A DNA stretch of 49,295 nt from Apostichopus parvimensis (lineage: Eukaryota; Echinodermata; Holothuroidea; Aspidochirotida; Stichopodidae). The notes beneath the pieces are model-generated. The model ran no database searches and was not told where the DNA came from. It saw only the letters and a list, made by a program, of their open reading frames with translations. A program made the position numbers and the translations under genes. The DNA is taken from assembly GCA_000934455.1 (NCBI GenBank), contig KN882933.1:57494-106788 (forward strand). Reading direction: 5' to 3'. Position 1 is the first letter of the stretch, and every line of letters begins with the position of its first letter. Of this stretch, positions 1 to 11,319 are shown piece by piece.

Positions 1-1152
1 ATCTGTGGCGTAGATTACTTACGAAAAGGATTAAACTGTGAATATATGGGGCTTCCAAAACTAAATAATTTCACTTATTTATGAACACATGTGACGAAGA
101 AGACATACGAACCATGTTTGTCTAGGAATATGTTTAGCTTACATAGTAGAATAATCTATGAATATCTGCGGCTTACCAAACTCAATAAGTTCACTCATTT
201 ATGATTATCTGTGGCTTACATCGCTTCATAATGGATTTATCTATGAATATCTGTAGCTTAGGAAACTTTATTAGTTCTTACATATATGAATATCTATAGC
301 TTTCATCACTTTCATAATATATTTATCTATGAAAATCTGCGGCTTAGAAAACATGAAAACCATATTTGTCTTGGTGTATTTATGGCATACATAGTAGAAT
401 AATCTATGAATATCTGTGGCGTAGATTACTTACGAAAAGGATTAATCTATGAATATATGGGGCTGCCAAAACTAAATAAGTTTACATATTTATGAATATA
501 TGTGGCTTATATCACTTACATAATAGAGTTATCTATGAATATCTGTGGCTTAGAATACATACCAAACATATTTGTCCAGTAATATGTATGACTTACGTGG
601 CAAAATAATCTATGCATATCTGTGGCTTAGATTACTTACGAATAGGATTAATATATGAATATATGTGGCTTCCATAACTAAATGATTTCTCTTATTTATG
701 AGTACCTATGAATACATGTGGATTATAATACATTCGAACCACATTTGTCTAGTAATATGTATGACGTACATGGCAGAATAATCTATAAACATCTGTGGCT
801 TAAAATACTTACGAATAGGATTAATCTATGAATATCTGTGGCTTCCAAAACCAAATTAGTTCACATATTTATGAACATCTGTGGCTTAAATTACTACCTG
901 AATAGATTTAACTATGAATATCTGTGGCTTAGAATACTTACGAATAGGATTAATAATATCTGTGGCTTTCAAAACTAAATTAGTTCATATATTTATGTAT
1001 ATCTGTGGCATATATCACGTGCATAATAGATTTATCTATGAATATATGTGGCTTAGAATACATACGAACCATATTTGTCTAGTAATATGTATAACTTACA
1101 TGGAAGACTAATCTATGAATATCTGTAGCTTAGAATACTTACGAAAAGGATG
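1..1152. repeat. Satellite array S1 (about 43-bp unit, TATGAATATCTGTGGCTT core)
   Basis: Diverged tandem units each carry a core like TATGAATATCTGTGGCTT, followed by variants of AGAATACTTACGAATAGG or CAAAACTAAATTAGTTCA. Two or more unit subtypes alternate, so the higher-order period is longer than the basic unit. Short open frames inside it arise from the repeat and have no protein features. The same satellite recurs at 2346-3620, 5766-6049, 7241-7786, 8926-9735, 38860-39285 and 40586-40839. The array probably continues left of the window. Confidence 0.9.
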
Positions 1153-2345
1153 AATGTGTAAAAGTAAGTTGGTCTGACGTTTCGATCCTAGCAAGATCTT
1201 CTTCAAAGGCTAAATGACAAGTAACAGTAACAGAAGGGACAAAAGCACGCACAGAATACAGACAGGTTAATGAGCATGATGAACACAAAGAGATAGATGT
1301 AAGGGGATTAGTAGACAAGGGATGGAGAGAAGAAAGAAAGAAACCAGCTTGGGAAGAGGAGAGGTAGGAGATAAACAGTAGAGGGACAAAGAGAGGATTA
1401 AGGGAATGGGGTAGGGAATAAACTGGAGAAGGACAAAGACAGAAGGTGTGGAGAGAAAAGGGTGGAAGAGAGCTATCAGAAGATGAGTGATGGGGGGAGA
1501 TGGACAAGGGGAGAAGGATTGGGGACAGAAGAAAATTTAGTCATCTCATTTCTGAATGTTGAGCCAATGAGGTTGAATGGTGCGAAGGCGTTGCATCCAC
1601 AGCCTCTCTCTGCTGATTCGTTCTAGGTCAGGACGGCTACCTAAGGATTCAATCCCCTGTAGGGACATGTCGTTAATGGTATGGTTGGAAAGGTTAAAGT
1701 GTTCTCCAACTGGGGTCTCAGTCTTCATTGTGTTGACTGTGGCTCCGTGACCATATAATCGCTTCTTGAGAGTGGTTTTGGTTTCGCCAACATACTGGAT
1801 GCCGCAAACTCTACAAGAGATCAGATAGATGACATTAGTGGTTGTGCAAGTGATGAGACCCTTAGTCTTGTGTGTGAGTTGCATGCTGTGGCTTGTGATG
1901 GAATTGGATTCAACAATGTGGTGGATGCAGATGATGCATCTCGAAGTACGATCACATTTGAAAGTACCATGCTGAATGGGTGTAGGGTTAGAAGTTAGAG
2001 GTGGAACAGCAACACGCACAAGAAGGTTTCGTAGGTTGCGTGGTCGTCTGTAGGCGATGGTGGGTTTATCAGGGACTTCTCGTTGGAGTCTGTCTGAAGT
2101 GAGGAGAATGTTGTGGTTGTTACAGGTGATTTGCTGAAGAGGAGGAAGATTTGGGTGGAAAGTAACAACCAGGGGGCGTGTTGTCGCAATCTCGTCCCTT
2201 TTTGTCCTTCACTGCCAAAGTAGATGATTTGGAAAGGGGCGGACTCTCTGAATGGCTTCACGCACCCTTCTGGCACTATGGCCCCAGGCAGTAAGGTGAT
2301 TTTCCAAAGCATCTGTATGGCGAAAGGCTTGCATATCAGTTAATT
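1153..2345 (-). mobile_element. Penelope-like element 3' fragment, copy A
   Basis: On the minus strand this fragment carries the region between reverse transcriptase and endonuclease, then a GIY-YIG endonuclease, then a non-coding 3' end containing GACGTTTCGATCCTAGCA (plus strand, near 1180). The upstream RT domain is absent. It is embedded in satellite on both sides, and the same two junctions occur around copies C and D. Copy A is the least damaged of the four. Penelope elements with GIY-YIG nucleases are an established retroelement class; assignment rests on the motifs listed in the coding entry. Confidence 0.85.
1546..2180 (-). pseudogene. PLE endonuclease ORF, copy A (5'-truncated)
   Basis: A minus-strand frame stays open from about 2180 to 1546. 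In order it shows a VVTFHPN motif, a RRPRNLRNLLVR motif (the conserved pre-endonuclease region of PLEs), a Cys cluster (C..TSRCIIC), then the GIY-YIG module: NVIYLISC, C-x2-C, YVGET, and LKKRLYGH with the conserved Arg and His. It ends near an E-x-L-W-x2-R-L segment typical of PLE C-termini. A one-base shift near 2183 separates this frame from the preceding segment (about 2190-2335), and there is no RT, so it cannot move by itself. At the Cys codon where copies C and D have TGA, copy A still has TGC. Confidence 0.8.
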
Positions 2346-3620
2346 TATGGATATATGTGAATAAGGATATTAACGAATAGGATTAATCTATGAATATCTG
2401 TGGCTTACAAAACTAACTTAGTTCACTTATTTATGAATATCGGCGGCTTACATGACTTCCATAACGGATTAATCTATGCATTCCTGTGCAAAACACATTT
2501 ACATGAATATACAAGATATACATTTCAGATGTATCTATAAATATATGGCTTATAACACCTACATAACATATGTATTTGTGAATATCAGTGGCCTACTACA
2601 CTCACATAATAAATGTATATGAATATATATGGCCTACAATACTAACATAATAAATGTATCTATGAATATATGTGGCCTACAATACAAACATAACAGATAT
2701 ATCTATGAATATCTGTGGCTTACAACACTAACATAAAAATATATCTATGTATATCTTTGGCCTATAACACTAACATAACAGATATATCTATGAATATATG
2801 TGGCCTACAACACTAACAAGACAGATATATGTATGAATATATATGGCTAACAACACTAACATTACAGATATATCTATGAATATCTGTTGACTACAATATT
2901 AACTTGACAGGTATATCTATGAATATATGTGGCATACAACACTATGGTGACATATGTATCTATGCATATCTGTGGCCTACAACACTAACATAACAAATGT
3001 ATCTTTGATTATCTGGCCTACAATACTTACATATCAGATGTACCTATGAACATACAGTATGTGTCCAACAGCCTTAACATTACCGATGTATCTATCAACA
3101 TATGTGGCCTACAACACTATTATAACAGATGTATCTATGAATATATGTGGCATGCAACACTAACATATAAGATGTATCTATGAACAGGGGCGTATCCAGG
3201 GGGCGCAACAGGCGCGCGCCCCCCCCCCTATTGGCCGTCCCAAAAAAAAAAAATTTAAAAAAAAAAAAAAAAAAATGATGACGACGAAATTTCTTAAAGG
3301 CTTTGATGGTTTAACTTGGCAATCACCAGATTTCAGAGGTCGAAAAATGGATCACATATGGCACCATTTTGCATTTCAGCCCTTCTTCGAAAGCAAAAAT
3401 TGTCCACCCCTCCCCTTTGACCCCCCCCCCAGTGGAAAATCCTGGATACGCCCCTGTATGAATATCTGGGCTACAACACTTAAATAACAGATATTTCTAA
3501 GAATATCTGTGGCCTACAACATCTATACATAACAGATGTGTCTATGAATATATTCAGCCTGTGGCTAACATTACAGAATTATCTTTGAATATATACACAA
3601 CAACAAAAGACCATTATTAA
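2346..3620. repeat. Satellite array S2, interrupted by a MITE
   Basis: Tandem units of a related subtype whose core includes ATCTATGAATATATGTGGCC followed by TACAACACTAACATAACA. Units at 2550-3180 are fairly regular. A 272-bp MITE splits the array at 3185-3456. The homologous array at 8926-9735 is shorter and lacks the MITE. Confidence 0.88.
3185..3456. mobile_element. 272-bp non-autonomous DNA transposon (MITE)
   Basis: Perfect 16-bp terminal inverted repeats CAGGGGCGTATCCAGG bound the element (left 3185-3200, right complement ending at 3456). The interior has a C run, an A-rich tract (about 3241-3275) and no transposase. A 6-bp direct repeat TATGAA abuts both ends (3179-3184 and 3457-3462). 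The paralogous array near 9585-9595 has a single TATGAA with no insert, so this is a true insertion with a 6-bp target duplication. The terminus looks hAT-like, but hAT elements normally make 8-bp duplications, so the superfamily is left open. Confidence 0.85.
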
Positions 3621-3682
3621 GCCTACAAAAGAAACAATGTGTAACAAGCCTTAAACTACGTTTTGGTAAATAAATAACTTAC

Positions 3683-3879
3683 TATATATTTACATCACCG
3701 AAAAGTGCATATAGCATTGAACTTGACACGGTTTCATTTTCAGGATCGGTTGTAGCTGGTGTAACCGGTTCCAGAATGCCTCGGTATTGTCCTTTTGGCG
3801 ATAATGTCGATACCGCATCGAGAATTGAATCGAATTTGGCAGGTATGCAACTATGCTGTTCGGTTATGCGTTTGTACAT
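3683..3879 (-). other. Candidate exon, minus strand (weak)
   Basis: A short open segment whose last 37 codons align in frame with the paralogue at 9822-10048. It includes a [19 protein letters not shown] stretch and runs into a GTAAGT donor in both copies. I recognise no domain. The differences I could read between the two copies in the aligned frame all change the amino acid, which argues against coding constraint. It could be a relic exon or chance. Confidence 0.22.
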
Positions 3880-3922
3880 ATAAATACACGGGCTTTTCGT
3901 GAGCTTCCGTTCGCATTATTTT

Positions 3923-3950
3923 GCATTTGATGCACTTGTGCATCAAATGC
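3923..3950. repeat. Perfect 13-bp inverted repeat, 2-nt spacer (U1)
   Basis: Arms GCATTTGATGCAC and GTGCATCAAATGC separated by TT. An identical palindrome sits at the corresponding place in U2 (10056-10083). Confidence 0.85.
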
Positions 3951-5154
3951 GCACGTTTTAAATTATATCTAAGCCGTAAGAGGTAATGCTTGTGGTTGAA
4001 AAACAATAAAAACAAACGAGCTGATGTCCGAGTTTATAATGATTGAAATAGAGAAACTATGGCATCCACTTTACAACCACACCAGCAATCGAAAAAAGCT
4101 TGATTATGCATAGTAAATATACCAAATTATCATTTGATAGTTTTAGTGCATTTCGTTGAACAAAAGAACACACGTCCTACGCATATATCCTTCGCAGAGA
4201 AAAACATTTCTTTTGGATATTTCCCAGCGAGGCACGGTGTGAAAAATTTGGTGAAACAATTGTACTCCACTGACATACTTTCATAAATATGTTTACGCTT
4301 TTTTCATCAGTGATAAAGATACAAGTGAGATACGAGGCAAAGAAAATAATGGATTTACTTTCGTGGTCTTCAAATTTGATGAACTTGGAGAGATTGAAAT
4401 CAAAGTACAGATGGATAGGTTAAATATTGTTCACTCTTAAAAGGAGAATGAAATGTCAGATTTATTATAATCGCTGGTTTTGTTCATTCACTTCTCCGTG
4501 AGCTAAGTTAATGGAGTTTTGTAATGGGAGTGGATTGAGTAATTAGGCAAGTTTTGTATCGATTAAACTTGTTTAGTTTCCCATTTGGTAGATATGCTTC
4601 ATTTAGTCCGAATTTTAAGCACACTTTTTTTCATCGATAGAATAAACGGCTTAACTTGCCCATACGTAGTTAGTTGAAATTACAAATAATAGTTGTAATT
4701 ACTTGTTGGGATTTTAAATATTAAGGTTGTTTTGTATCCGTTGAATACATTATTTAAATTGGTCTCATGGTATGTCAATACCAATGTTCGAGTGCAACTC
4801 TTCTGGTGTTAGTAAGACAATCCGGAACATTTAGATTAAGAAAAAGTGTACTCACGGTTTTTCTTCTTCATCTGTTCCCTTCCTCCCCCTTGGTCCCCTT
4901 ACTTTCCCTAGATACTTACCACGGACCGGCGAAGTAAACGATCAGTCGATCATCACGATGGACAGATAGATTCCGACACAACTTAAGATTGGAAATAAAT
5001 ATATCCCTTGAAAGTATCCAAGACAAGGGTTTTTAAAATGGCGTCGTTTGATTGTTGTGTTCGGTACGGCGTATGGGCATCCCGTTCAGTTCAGTTCAGT
5101 GATCTACGCAAGTTCCGTTATACTTTCAATCACTCCGACAAAAAACAAAAAAAT

Positions 5155-5460
5155 CCTATATTCAGTTCCAAAAAAAACGTGCATTTTGTTCCGAAATCCT
5201 TTTTTTAGTTCCGCAAATCCTGTGTTAAGTTCCGCAAATCCTGTGTTTAGTTCCAAAATTCCTGTATTTAGTTCCGAAAATCCTTAAGTAGTTCCGAAAA
5301 TCCTTAAGTAGTTCCGAAAATCCTTAAGTAGTTCCAAAAATACTTAGTTCCAAACATCCTGTATCGAGTTCCGAAAATCCTTATTTAGTTCCGAAAATCC
5401 TATATTGAGTTCCGCGAATCCTTTATTTAATTCCAAAAATCCTGTATTTTATTCCTTTAC
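5155..5460. repeat. Minisatellite, about 20-22-bp unit (AGTTCCGAAAATCCT core), U1
   Basis: Imperfect tandem copies of TAGTTCCGAAAATCCTGTAT-like units with a more homogeneous run of TTAAGTAGTTCCGAAAATCC near 5280-5335. The paralogous array is at 11320-11705 with a different unit order and count. Open frames across it are repeat artefacts. Confidence 0.85.
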
Positions 5461-5551
5461 GAATCCAGTCAGCCTCAAAGAACCCAAGAAAATGATTTAT
5501 GTAGTTCCAAATTACGATAATGTGGGTATCAAAATATATATTGTTTCGTAT

Positions 5552-5765
5552 TGTTATGGTTGTTAGAGGTGATTTTCTGAAGAGGAGGAATATTTGGGTG
5601 GAAAGTAACAACCAGGAAGAACTTGTTGTCGCAATCTCGTCTCTTTCCGTCCTTCACTGCCAAAGTAGATGATCTGGAAAGAGAGCTGACTCTCTGAATG
5701 GCTTCACGCACCCTTCTGGCACTATGGCCTCTGAATTGCTTGCATATCAGCTAATCCATGGATAT
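5552..5765 (-). mobile_element. Penelope-like fragment, copy B (short)
   Basis: Matches only the upstream part of the other PLE copies (the stretch around the HPNIPPLQ motif), starting mid-element at about 5552 and ending at the same satellite junction (TCAGCTAATCCATGGATATA) as copies A, C and D. The abrupt left edge coincides with the end of block U1, so this is a duplication breakpoint, not a 5' truncation made by reverse transcription. Confidence 0.8.
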
Positions 5766-6049
5766 ATGTGAATAAGGATACTTACGAATAGGATTAGTCT
5801 ATAAATATCTGTGTACTTACGAATGAATACTTACGATTTGGATAAATCTATCACTATCTGTGGCTTCCAAAATTAAATTAGTTTATATATTTATGAATAT
5901 ATGTGGCTTATATCACGTGTATAAAAGATTGATCTATGAATATCTGTGGCTTAGAATACATACGAACTATATTTGTCTAGTAATATGTATGACTTACAAG
6001 GCAGAATAATCTATGAATATCTGTAGCTTGGAATACTTACGAAAAGGAA
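5766..6049. repeat. Satellite array S3
   Basis: Short array of the window's main satellite between PLE copies B and C. Includes CTATGAATATCTGTGGCTTA units. Confidence 0.85.
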
Positions 6050-7240
6050 TAATGTGTAAATGTAAGTTGGCCTGACGTTTTGATCCTAGCAGGATCTTCT
6101 GCAAAGGCTAAATAACAAGTAACAGTAACAGAAAAGACGAAAACACGCACGGAATACAGACAGGTTAATGAGCATGGTGAACACAAAAGAGATAGATGTA
6201 AGACGATTAGTAGACAAGGGATGGAGAGAAGAAAGGAAGAAACCAGCAGGGGGAGAGGAGAGGTAGGAGATAAACAGTAGATGGACAAAGAGAGGATTAA
6301 GGGAAGGGGGTAGGGAATAAACTGGAGAAGGACAAAGACAGAAAGGTGTGGAGAGAAAAGGGTGGAAGAGAGCTATCAGAAGATGAGTGAGGGGGGGGGG
6401 GGGATGGACAAGGGGAGAAGGATTGGGGACAGAAGAATATTTAGTCATGTCCTTTTTGAATGTTGAGCCCATGAGGTTGAATGTTGCGAAGGCGTTGCAT
6501 CCACAGCCTCTCTCTCTGCTGATTCGTTCTAGGTCAGGACGGCTACCTAAGGATTCAATCCCCTGTAGGGACATGTCGTTAATGGTATGGTTGGGAAGGT
6601 TAAAGTGTTCTCCAACTGGGGTCTTAGTCTTCATGGTGTTGACTGTGGATCTGTGACCATAGAATCGCTTCTTGAGGGTGGTTTTGGTTTCACCGCAAAC
6701 TCTACAAGAGATCAGATATATGACATTAGTGGTCGTGCAAGTGATGTGACCCTTAGTCTTGTGTGTGAGTTGCATGCTGTGGCTCGTGATGAAATCGGAT
6801 TCAACACTGTGGTGGATGCAGATGATTCATCTTGAAGTACGATCACATTTGAAAGTACCATGCTGAATGGGTGTAGGGTTAGAAGTTAGCGGTAGAACAG
6901 CAGCACGCACAAGAAGGTCTCGTAGGTTGCGTGGTCGTCTGTAGGCAATGGTGGGTTTTTCAGGGACGGCTCGTTGGAGTCTATCTGAAGTGAGGAGAAT
7001 GTTGTGGTCGTTAGAGGTGATTTGCTGAAGAGGAGGAATATTTGGGTGGGAAGTAACAACCAGGGGGAGCTTGTTGTCGCAATCTCGTGTCTTTTCGTTC
7101 TTCACTGCCAAAGTAGATGATCTGGAAAGAGAGCTGAATCTCTGAATGGCTTCACGCATCCTTCTGGCACTCTGGCCCCTGGCAGTAAGGTGTATTTCCA
7201 AAGCACCTGTATGACGAATTGCTTGCATATCAGCTTATCC
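6050..7240 (-). mobile_element. Penelope-like element 3' fragment, copy C
   Basis: Same extent, orientation and satellite junctions as copies A and D. The 3' non-coding end starts around 6055 (TGACGTTTTGATCCTAGC). It is non-functional: see the pseudogene entry for its lesions. Confidence 0.85.
6440..7228 (-). pseudogene. PLE endonuclease ORF, copy C (broken)
   Basis: The upstream segment (7228-6827) is open and contains the HPNIPPLQQ and RRPRNLRDLLVRA motifs. It stops at a TGA where copy A has a Cys codon (TSR-stop). The endonuclease part resumes in frame at 6775 but has lost the codons for GIQYV, removing the YIG half of the GIY-YIG site. A further frame change follows the SRER motif near 6500. 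The Cys-to-stop change is shared with copy D, so it existed before C and D were duplicated. Confidence 0.8.
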
Positions 7241-7786
7241 ATGGATATATGTGAATAAGGATACTTACGAATAGGATTAGTCTATAAATATCTGTGGCTT
7301 AGAATACTTACGAATTGGATAAATCTATCACTATATGTGGCTTCCAAAATTAAATTAGTTTATATATTTATGAATATCTGTGGCTTATATCACGTGCATA
7401 AAAGATTTATCTATGAATATCTGTGGCTTAGAATACATACGAACAATATTTGTCTAGTAATATGTATGACTTACATGGCAGTATAATCTATGAATATATG
7501 TGGCTTAGAATACTTACGAATAGGATTAATCTATGAATATATGTGGCTTCCAAAATTAAATTAGTTCATATATTTATGAATATATGTGGCTTATATCACG
7601 TGCATAAGTTCATATATTTATGAATATATGTGGCTTATATCACGTGCATAATAGATTTATCTATGAATATCTGTGGCTTAAAATACATACGAACCATATT
7701 TGTCTAGTAATATGTATGATTTACAAGGCAGAATAATCTATGAATATCTGTAGCTTGGAATACTTACGAAAAGGATTAATGTGTAA
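7241..7786. repeat. Satellite array S4
   Basis: Main satellite between PLE copies C and D. A local duplication of the unit with GGCTTATATCACGTGCATAA is visible at about 7570-7650. Confidence 0.85.
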
Positions 7787-8925
7787 ATGTAAGTTGGCCT
7801 GACGTTTCGATCCTAGCAGGATCTTCTGCAAAGGGTAAATGACAAGTAACAGTAACAGAAAAGACAAAAACACGCACAGAATACAGACAGATTAATGAGC
7901 ATGGTGAACACAAAGAGATAGATGTAAGCCGATTAGTAGCCAAGGGATATAGAGAAGAATGAAAGAAACCAGCTTGGGAAGAGGAGAGGTAGGAGATAAA
8001 CAGTAGAGGGACAAAGAGAGGATTAAGGGAATGGGGTAGGGAATAAACTGGAGAAGGACAAAGACAGAAGGTGTGGAGAGAAAAGGGTGGAAGAGAGCTA
8101 TCAGAAGATGAGTGATGGGGGGAGATGGACAAGGGGAGAAGGATTGGGGACAGAAGAAAATTTAGTCATCTCATTTCTGAATGTTGAGCCAATGAGGTTG
8201 AATGTTGCGAAGGCGTTGCATCCACAGCCTCTCTCTCTCTCTGCTGATTCGTTCTAGGTCAGGACGGCTACCTAAGGATTCAATCCTGTAGGGACATGTC
8301 GTTAATGGTATGGTTGGGAGAGTTAAAGTGTTCTACAACTGGGGTCTTAGTCTTCATAGTGTTGACTATGGATCTGTGACCATAGAATTGCTTCTTGAGG
8401 GTGGTTTTGGTTTCACCAACATACTGGATGCCGCAAACTCTACAAGAGATCAGATATATGACATTAGTGGTTGTGCAAGTGATGTGACCCTTAGTCTTGT
8501 GTGTGAGTTGCATGCTGTGGCTGGTGATGGAATCGGATTCAACAATGTGGTGGATGCAGATGATTCATCTCGAAGTACGATCACATTTAAAAGTACCATG
8601 CTGAATGAGTGGTTGTCTGTAGGCAATGGTGGGTTTTTCAGGGACGGCTCGTTGGAGTCTATCTGAAGTGAGGAGAATGTTGTGGTTGTTAGAGGTGAGT
8701 TGCTGAAGAGGAGGAATATTTGGGTGGAAAGTAACAACCAGGGGGTGCTTGTTGTCGCAATCTCGTCTCTTTTCGTCCTTCACTGCCAAAGTAGATGATC
8801 TGGAAAGAGAGCTGACTCTCTGAATGGCTTCACGCACCCTTCTGGCACTATGGCCCCTGGCAGTAAGGTGTATTTCCAAAGCATCTGTATGACGAATGGC
8901 TTGCATATCAGCTAATCCATGGATA
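7787..8925 (-). mobile_element. Penelope-like element 3' fragment, copy D
   Basis: Paralogous to copy A in the larger duplication: followed on the right by satellite S5 and block U2, as A is followed by S2 and U1. The 3' non-coding segment is nearly identical to that of copy A. Broken coding region, see next entry. Confidence 0.85.
8150..8906 (-). pseudogene. PLE endonuclease ORF, copy D (broken)
   Basis: The open segment 8906-8565 carries HPNIPPLQQ, then reads IAYRQPLIQHG. About 20 codons including the NLRDLLVRA motif have been deleted. It ends at the same TGA found in copy C. The endonuclease segment (8513-8280) keeps NVIYLISC, C-x2-C and YVGET but reads LKKQFYGH, so the conserved GIY-YIG arginine is glutamine. 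A further shift occurs after MSLQD. Confidence 0.8.
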
Positions 8926-9735
8926 TATGTGAATAAGGATACTTATGAATAGGATTAATCTATGAATATCTGTGGCTGACAAAACTAAATTAGTTCACTT
9001 ATTTATTAATATCGGTGGCTAACATCACTTCCATAACGGATTAACCCATGCATTCCTATGCGAAACAGATTTACATGAATATACAAGATATACATTTCAG
9101 ATGTATCTATAAATATATGGCTTATAACACCTACATAACAGATGTATTTGTGAATATCAGTGGCCTACAACACTCACATAATAAATGTATATGAATATAT
9201 AGTGCCTACAATACTAACATAATAAATGTATCTATGAATATATGTGGCCTACAATACTAACATAACAGATGTATCATTGAATATCTGTGGCCTACAACAC
9301 TAAATTTACATAGGCCTATGTATCTTTGATTATCTGGCCTACAATACTTACATATCAGATGTATCTATGAACATACAGTATGTGTCCAACAGCCTTAACA
9401 TTACAGATGTATCTATGAACATATGTGGCCTAGAACACTATTATAACAGATGTATCTATGAATATATGTGGTATGCAACACTATTATAACAGATGTATAT
9501 ATGATTATATGTGGCCTAGACCACTATTATAACAGATGTATCTATGAATATATGTGGCATGCAACACTAACATATAAAATGTATCTATGAATGTCTGGCC
9601 TACAACACTTAAATAACAGGTATTTCTAACTGAATATATGTGGCCTACAATACCTATACATAAAAGATGTGTCTATGAATATATTCAGCCTGTGGCTAAC
9701 ATTACAGAATTATCTATGAATATATACACAACAAC
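8926..9735. repeat. Satellite array S5 (paralogue of S2)
   Basis: Same subtype as S2 but about 500 bp shorter. Contains the empty site for the S2 MITE near 9585-9595 (TATCTATGAATGTCTGGCC). Confidence 0.88.
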
Positions 9736-9821
9736 AAAAGACCATTACTAAGCCTACATTACATAAATAGAAACAATTTGTAACAAGCCTTAAACATCGT
9801 TTTGGTAAGTTAATAACTTAC

Positions 9822-10048
9822 TGTATATTTACATCATCGAAAAGTGCACATAGCATTGAACTTGACACGGTTTCATTTTCAGGATCGGTTGTAGCTGGTG
9901 TAACCGGTTTCAGAACGCCTCGGTATTGTCTTTTGGCGATACTGTCGATACCGCATCGAGAATGGATCGAATTTGGCAGGTATGTAACTATGCGGTTGTG
10001 CGTTTGTACAAATAAATACACGGACCTTTCGTGAGCTTCCGTTTGCAT
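9822..10048 (-). other. Candidate exon, minus strand (paralogue of 3683-3879, weak)
   Basis: Begins with an ATG at 10048 and stays open into the GTAAGT donor at 9821. Shares the [19 protein letters not shown] stretch with the U1 copy. No known domain. Weak for the reasons given at the U1 copy. Confidence 0.22.
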
Positions 10049-10055
10049 TTATTTT

Positions 10056-10083
10056 GCATTTGATGCACTTGTGCATCAAATGC
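10056..10083. repeat. Perfect 13-bp inverted repeat, 2-nt spacer (U2)
   Basis: Identical to the palindrome at 3923-3950 (arms GCATTTGATGCAC / GTGCATCAAATGC, spacer TT). Confidence 0.85.
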
Positions 10084-11319
10084 GCACGTTTTAAATTATA
10101 TCTAAGCCATACTTTTTCGAGAAGGGGAGATAAGGTGTGGTGGAATGCCGAGGTAGTGTTTGTGGTTGAAAAACAATAAAAACAAACAAGCTGATGTCCG
10201 AGTTTGAAATGATTGTAATAAAAAATACTATGGCATCCACTTTACAACCATGCACACCAGCAATCGAAAATAGCATGATTATGCATAGTAAATATACCAA
10301 ACTATCATTTGATAGTTTTAGTGCCTTTCCATGAACAAAAGAACACACTTCCTTGGCATATATCCTTTGGAGAGAAAAACATTTCTTTTGGATATTTCCC
10401 AGCGAGGCACTGTGTGAAAAATTTGGTGAAATACTTGTACTCCACTGACATACTTTCATAAGTATGTTTACGCTTTTATCGTCAGTAATAAAGATACAAG
10501 TGAGATACGAGGCAAAAAAAATAATGGATTTACTTTCGTGGTCTTCAAATTTGAAGAACTTGGAGAGATTGAAATCAAGGTACAGATGGATAGACTAAAT
10601 ATTGTTCACTCTAAAAAGGAGAATGAAATGTCAGATTTCTTATAATCGCTGGTTATGTTGATTCACTTCTCCGTAAGCTAAGTTAATGAAGTTTCGTAAT
10701 GGGAGTGGATTGAGTAATTAGGCAAGTTTTGTATCGATTATAAACTAGTTTAGTTTCCCATTTGGTAAATATGTTTCATTTAGTCCGAAATTTTAGCACA
10801 TTTTTTTTCATCGATAGAATAAACGGCTTAACTTGCCCATACGTAATTAGTTGGAATTACAAATAAAAGTTATAATAACTTGTTGGGATTTTAGTTATTA
10901 AGGTTGTTTGTATCCGTTGAATACATCATTTAAATGGGTCTCAATGTATGTCAATAACATTTTTCGAGTGCAACTGTTCTGGTGTTAGTAAGGCAATCCG
11001 GAACATTTAGCATAAGAAAAAGTGTACTCACGGTTTTTCTTCTTCATCTGTTCCCTTCCTTCCCCTTGGTCCCCTTACTGTCCCTAGATACTTACCGCGG
11101 ACCGGCGAAGAAAAGGATCAGTCGATCATCACGATGGACAGATAGATTCCGACACAACTTAAGATTGGAAATAAATATATCCCTTGAAAGTATCCAAGGC
11201 AAGGGTATTTAAAATGGCGCCGTTTGATTGTTGTGTTCAGTACGGCGTATGGGAATCCCGTTCAGGTCAGTGATCTACGCAAGTTCCGTCATACTCTCAA
11301 TCACTCCGAAAAAACAACA

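Larger units (their letters stand above)
3621..5551. other. Duplicated unique block U1 (paralogue of 9736-11795)
   Basis: Non-satellite sequence, closely similar along its length to U2 with small indels. I see no convincing protein gene. Conserved in both copies on the minus strand are good splice-donor sequences (GTAAGT at 3682-3677 and 4919-4914), a YY1-like AAAATGGCG (plus strand, 5035-5043), and a short open segment around 3683-3879. Together these would fit the 5' part of a minus-strand gene or its pseudogene. It also holds a 13-bp-arm palindrome (3923-3950) and a minisatellite (5155-5460). The block ends abruptly at about 5551, where it joins PLE sequence. Confidence 0.7.

Noticed and set aside
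914..1111. Open frames in satellite S1 (and similar ones in other arrays)
   Set aside because: They are readings of the tandem repeat, with no domain and no codon structure of their own.
5008..5287. Plus-strand small protein starting at the ATG near 5038 (good Kozak context)
   Set aside because: The frame soon runs into the minisatellite. The U2 copy differs in sequence and the AAAATGGCG is better read as a possible YY1-type site.
3682..10048. Shared minus-strand open segment in U1 and U2 as a protein-coding exon
   Set aside because: The readable differences within the aligned codons are all amino-acid changing, so there is no sign of coding constraint. Kept only as a weak candidate.
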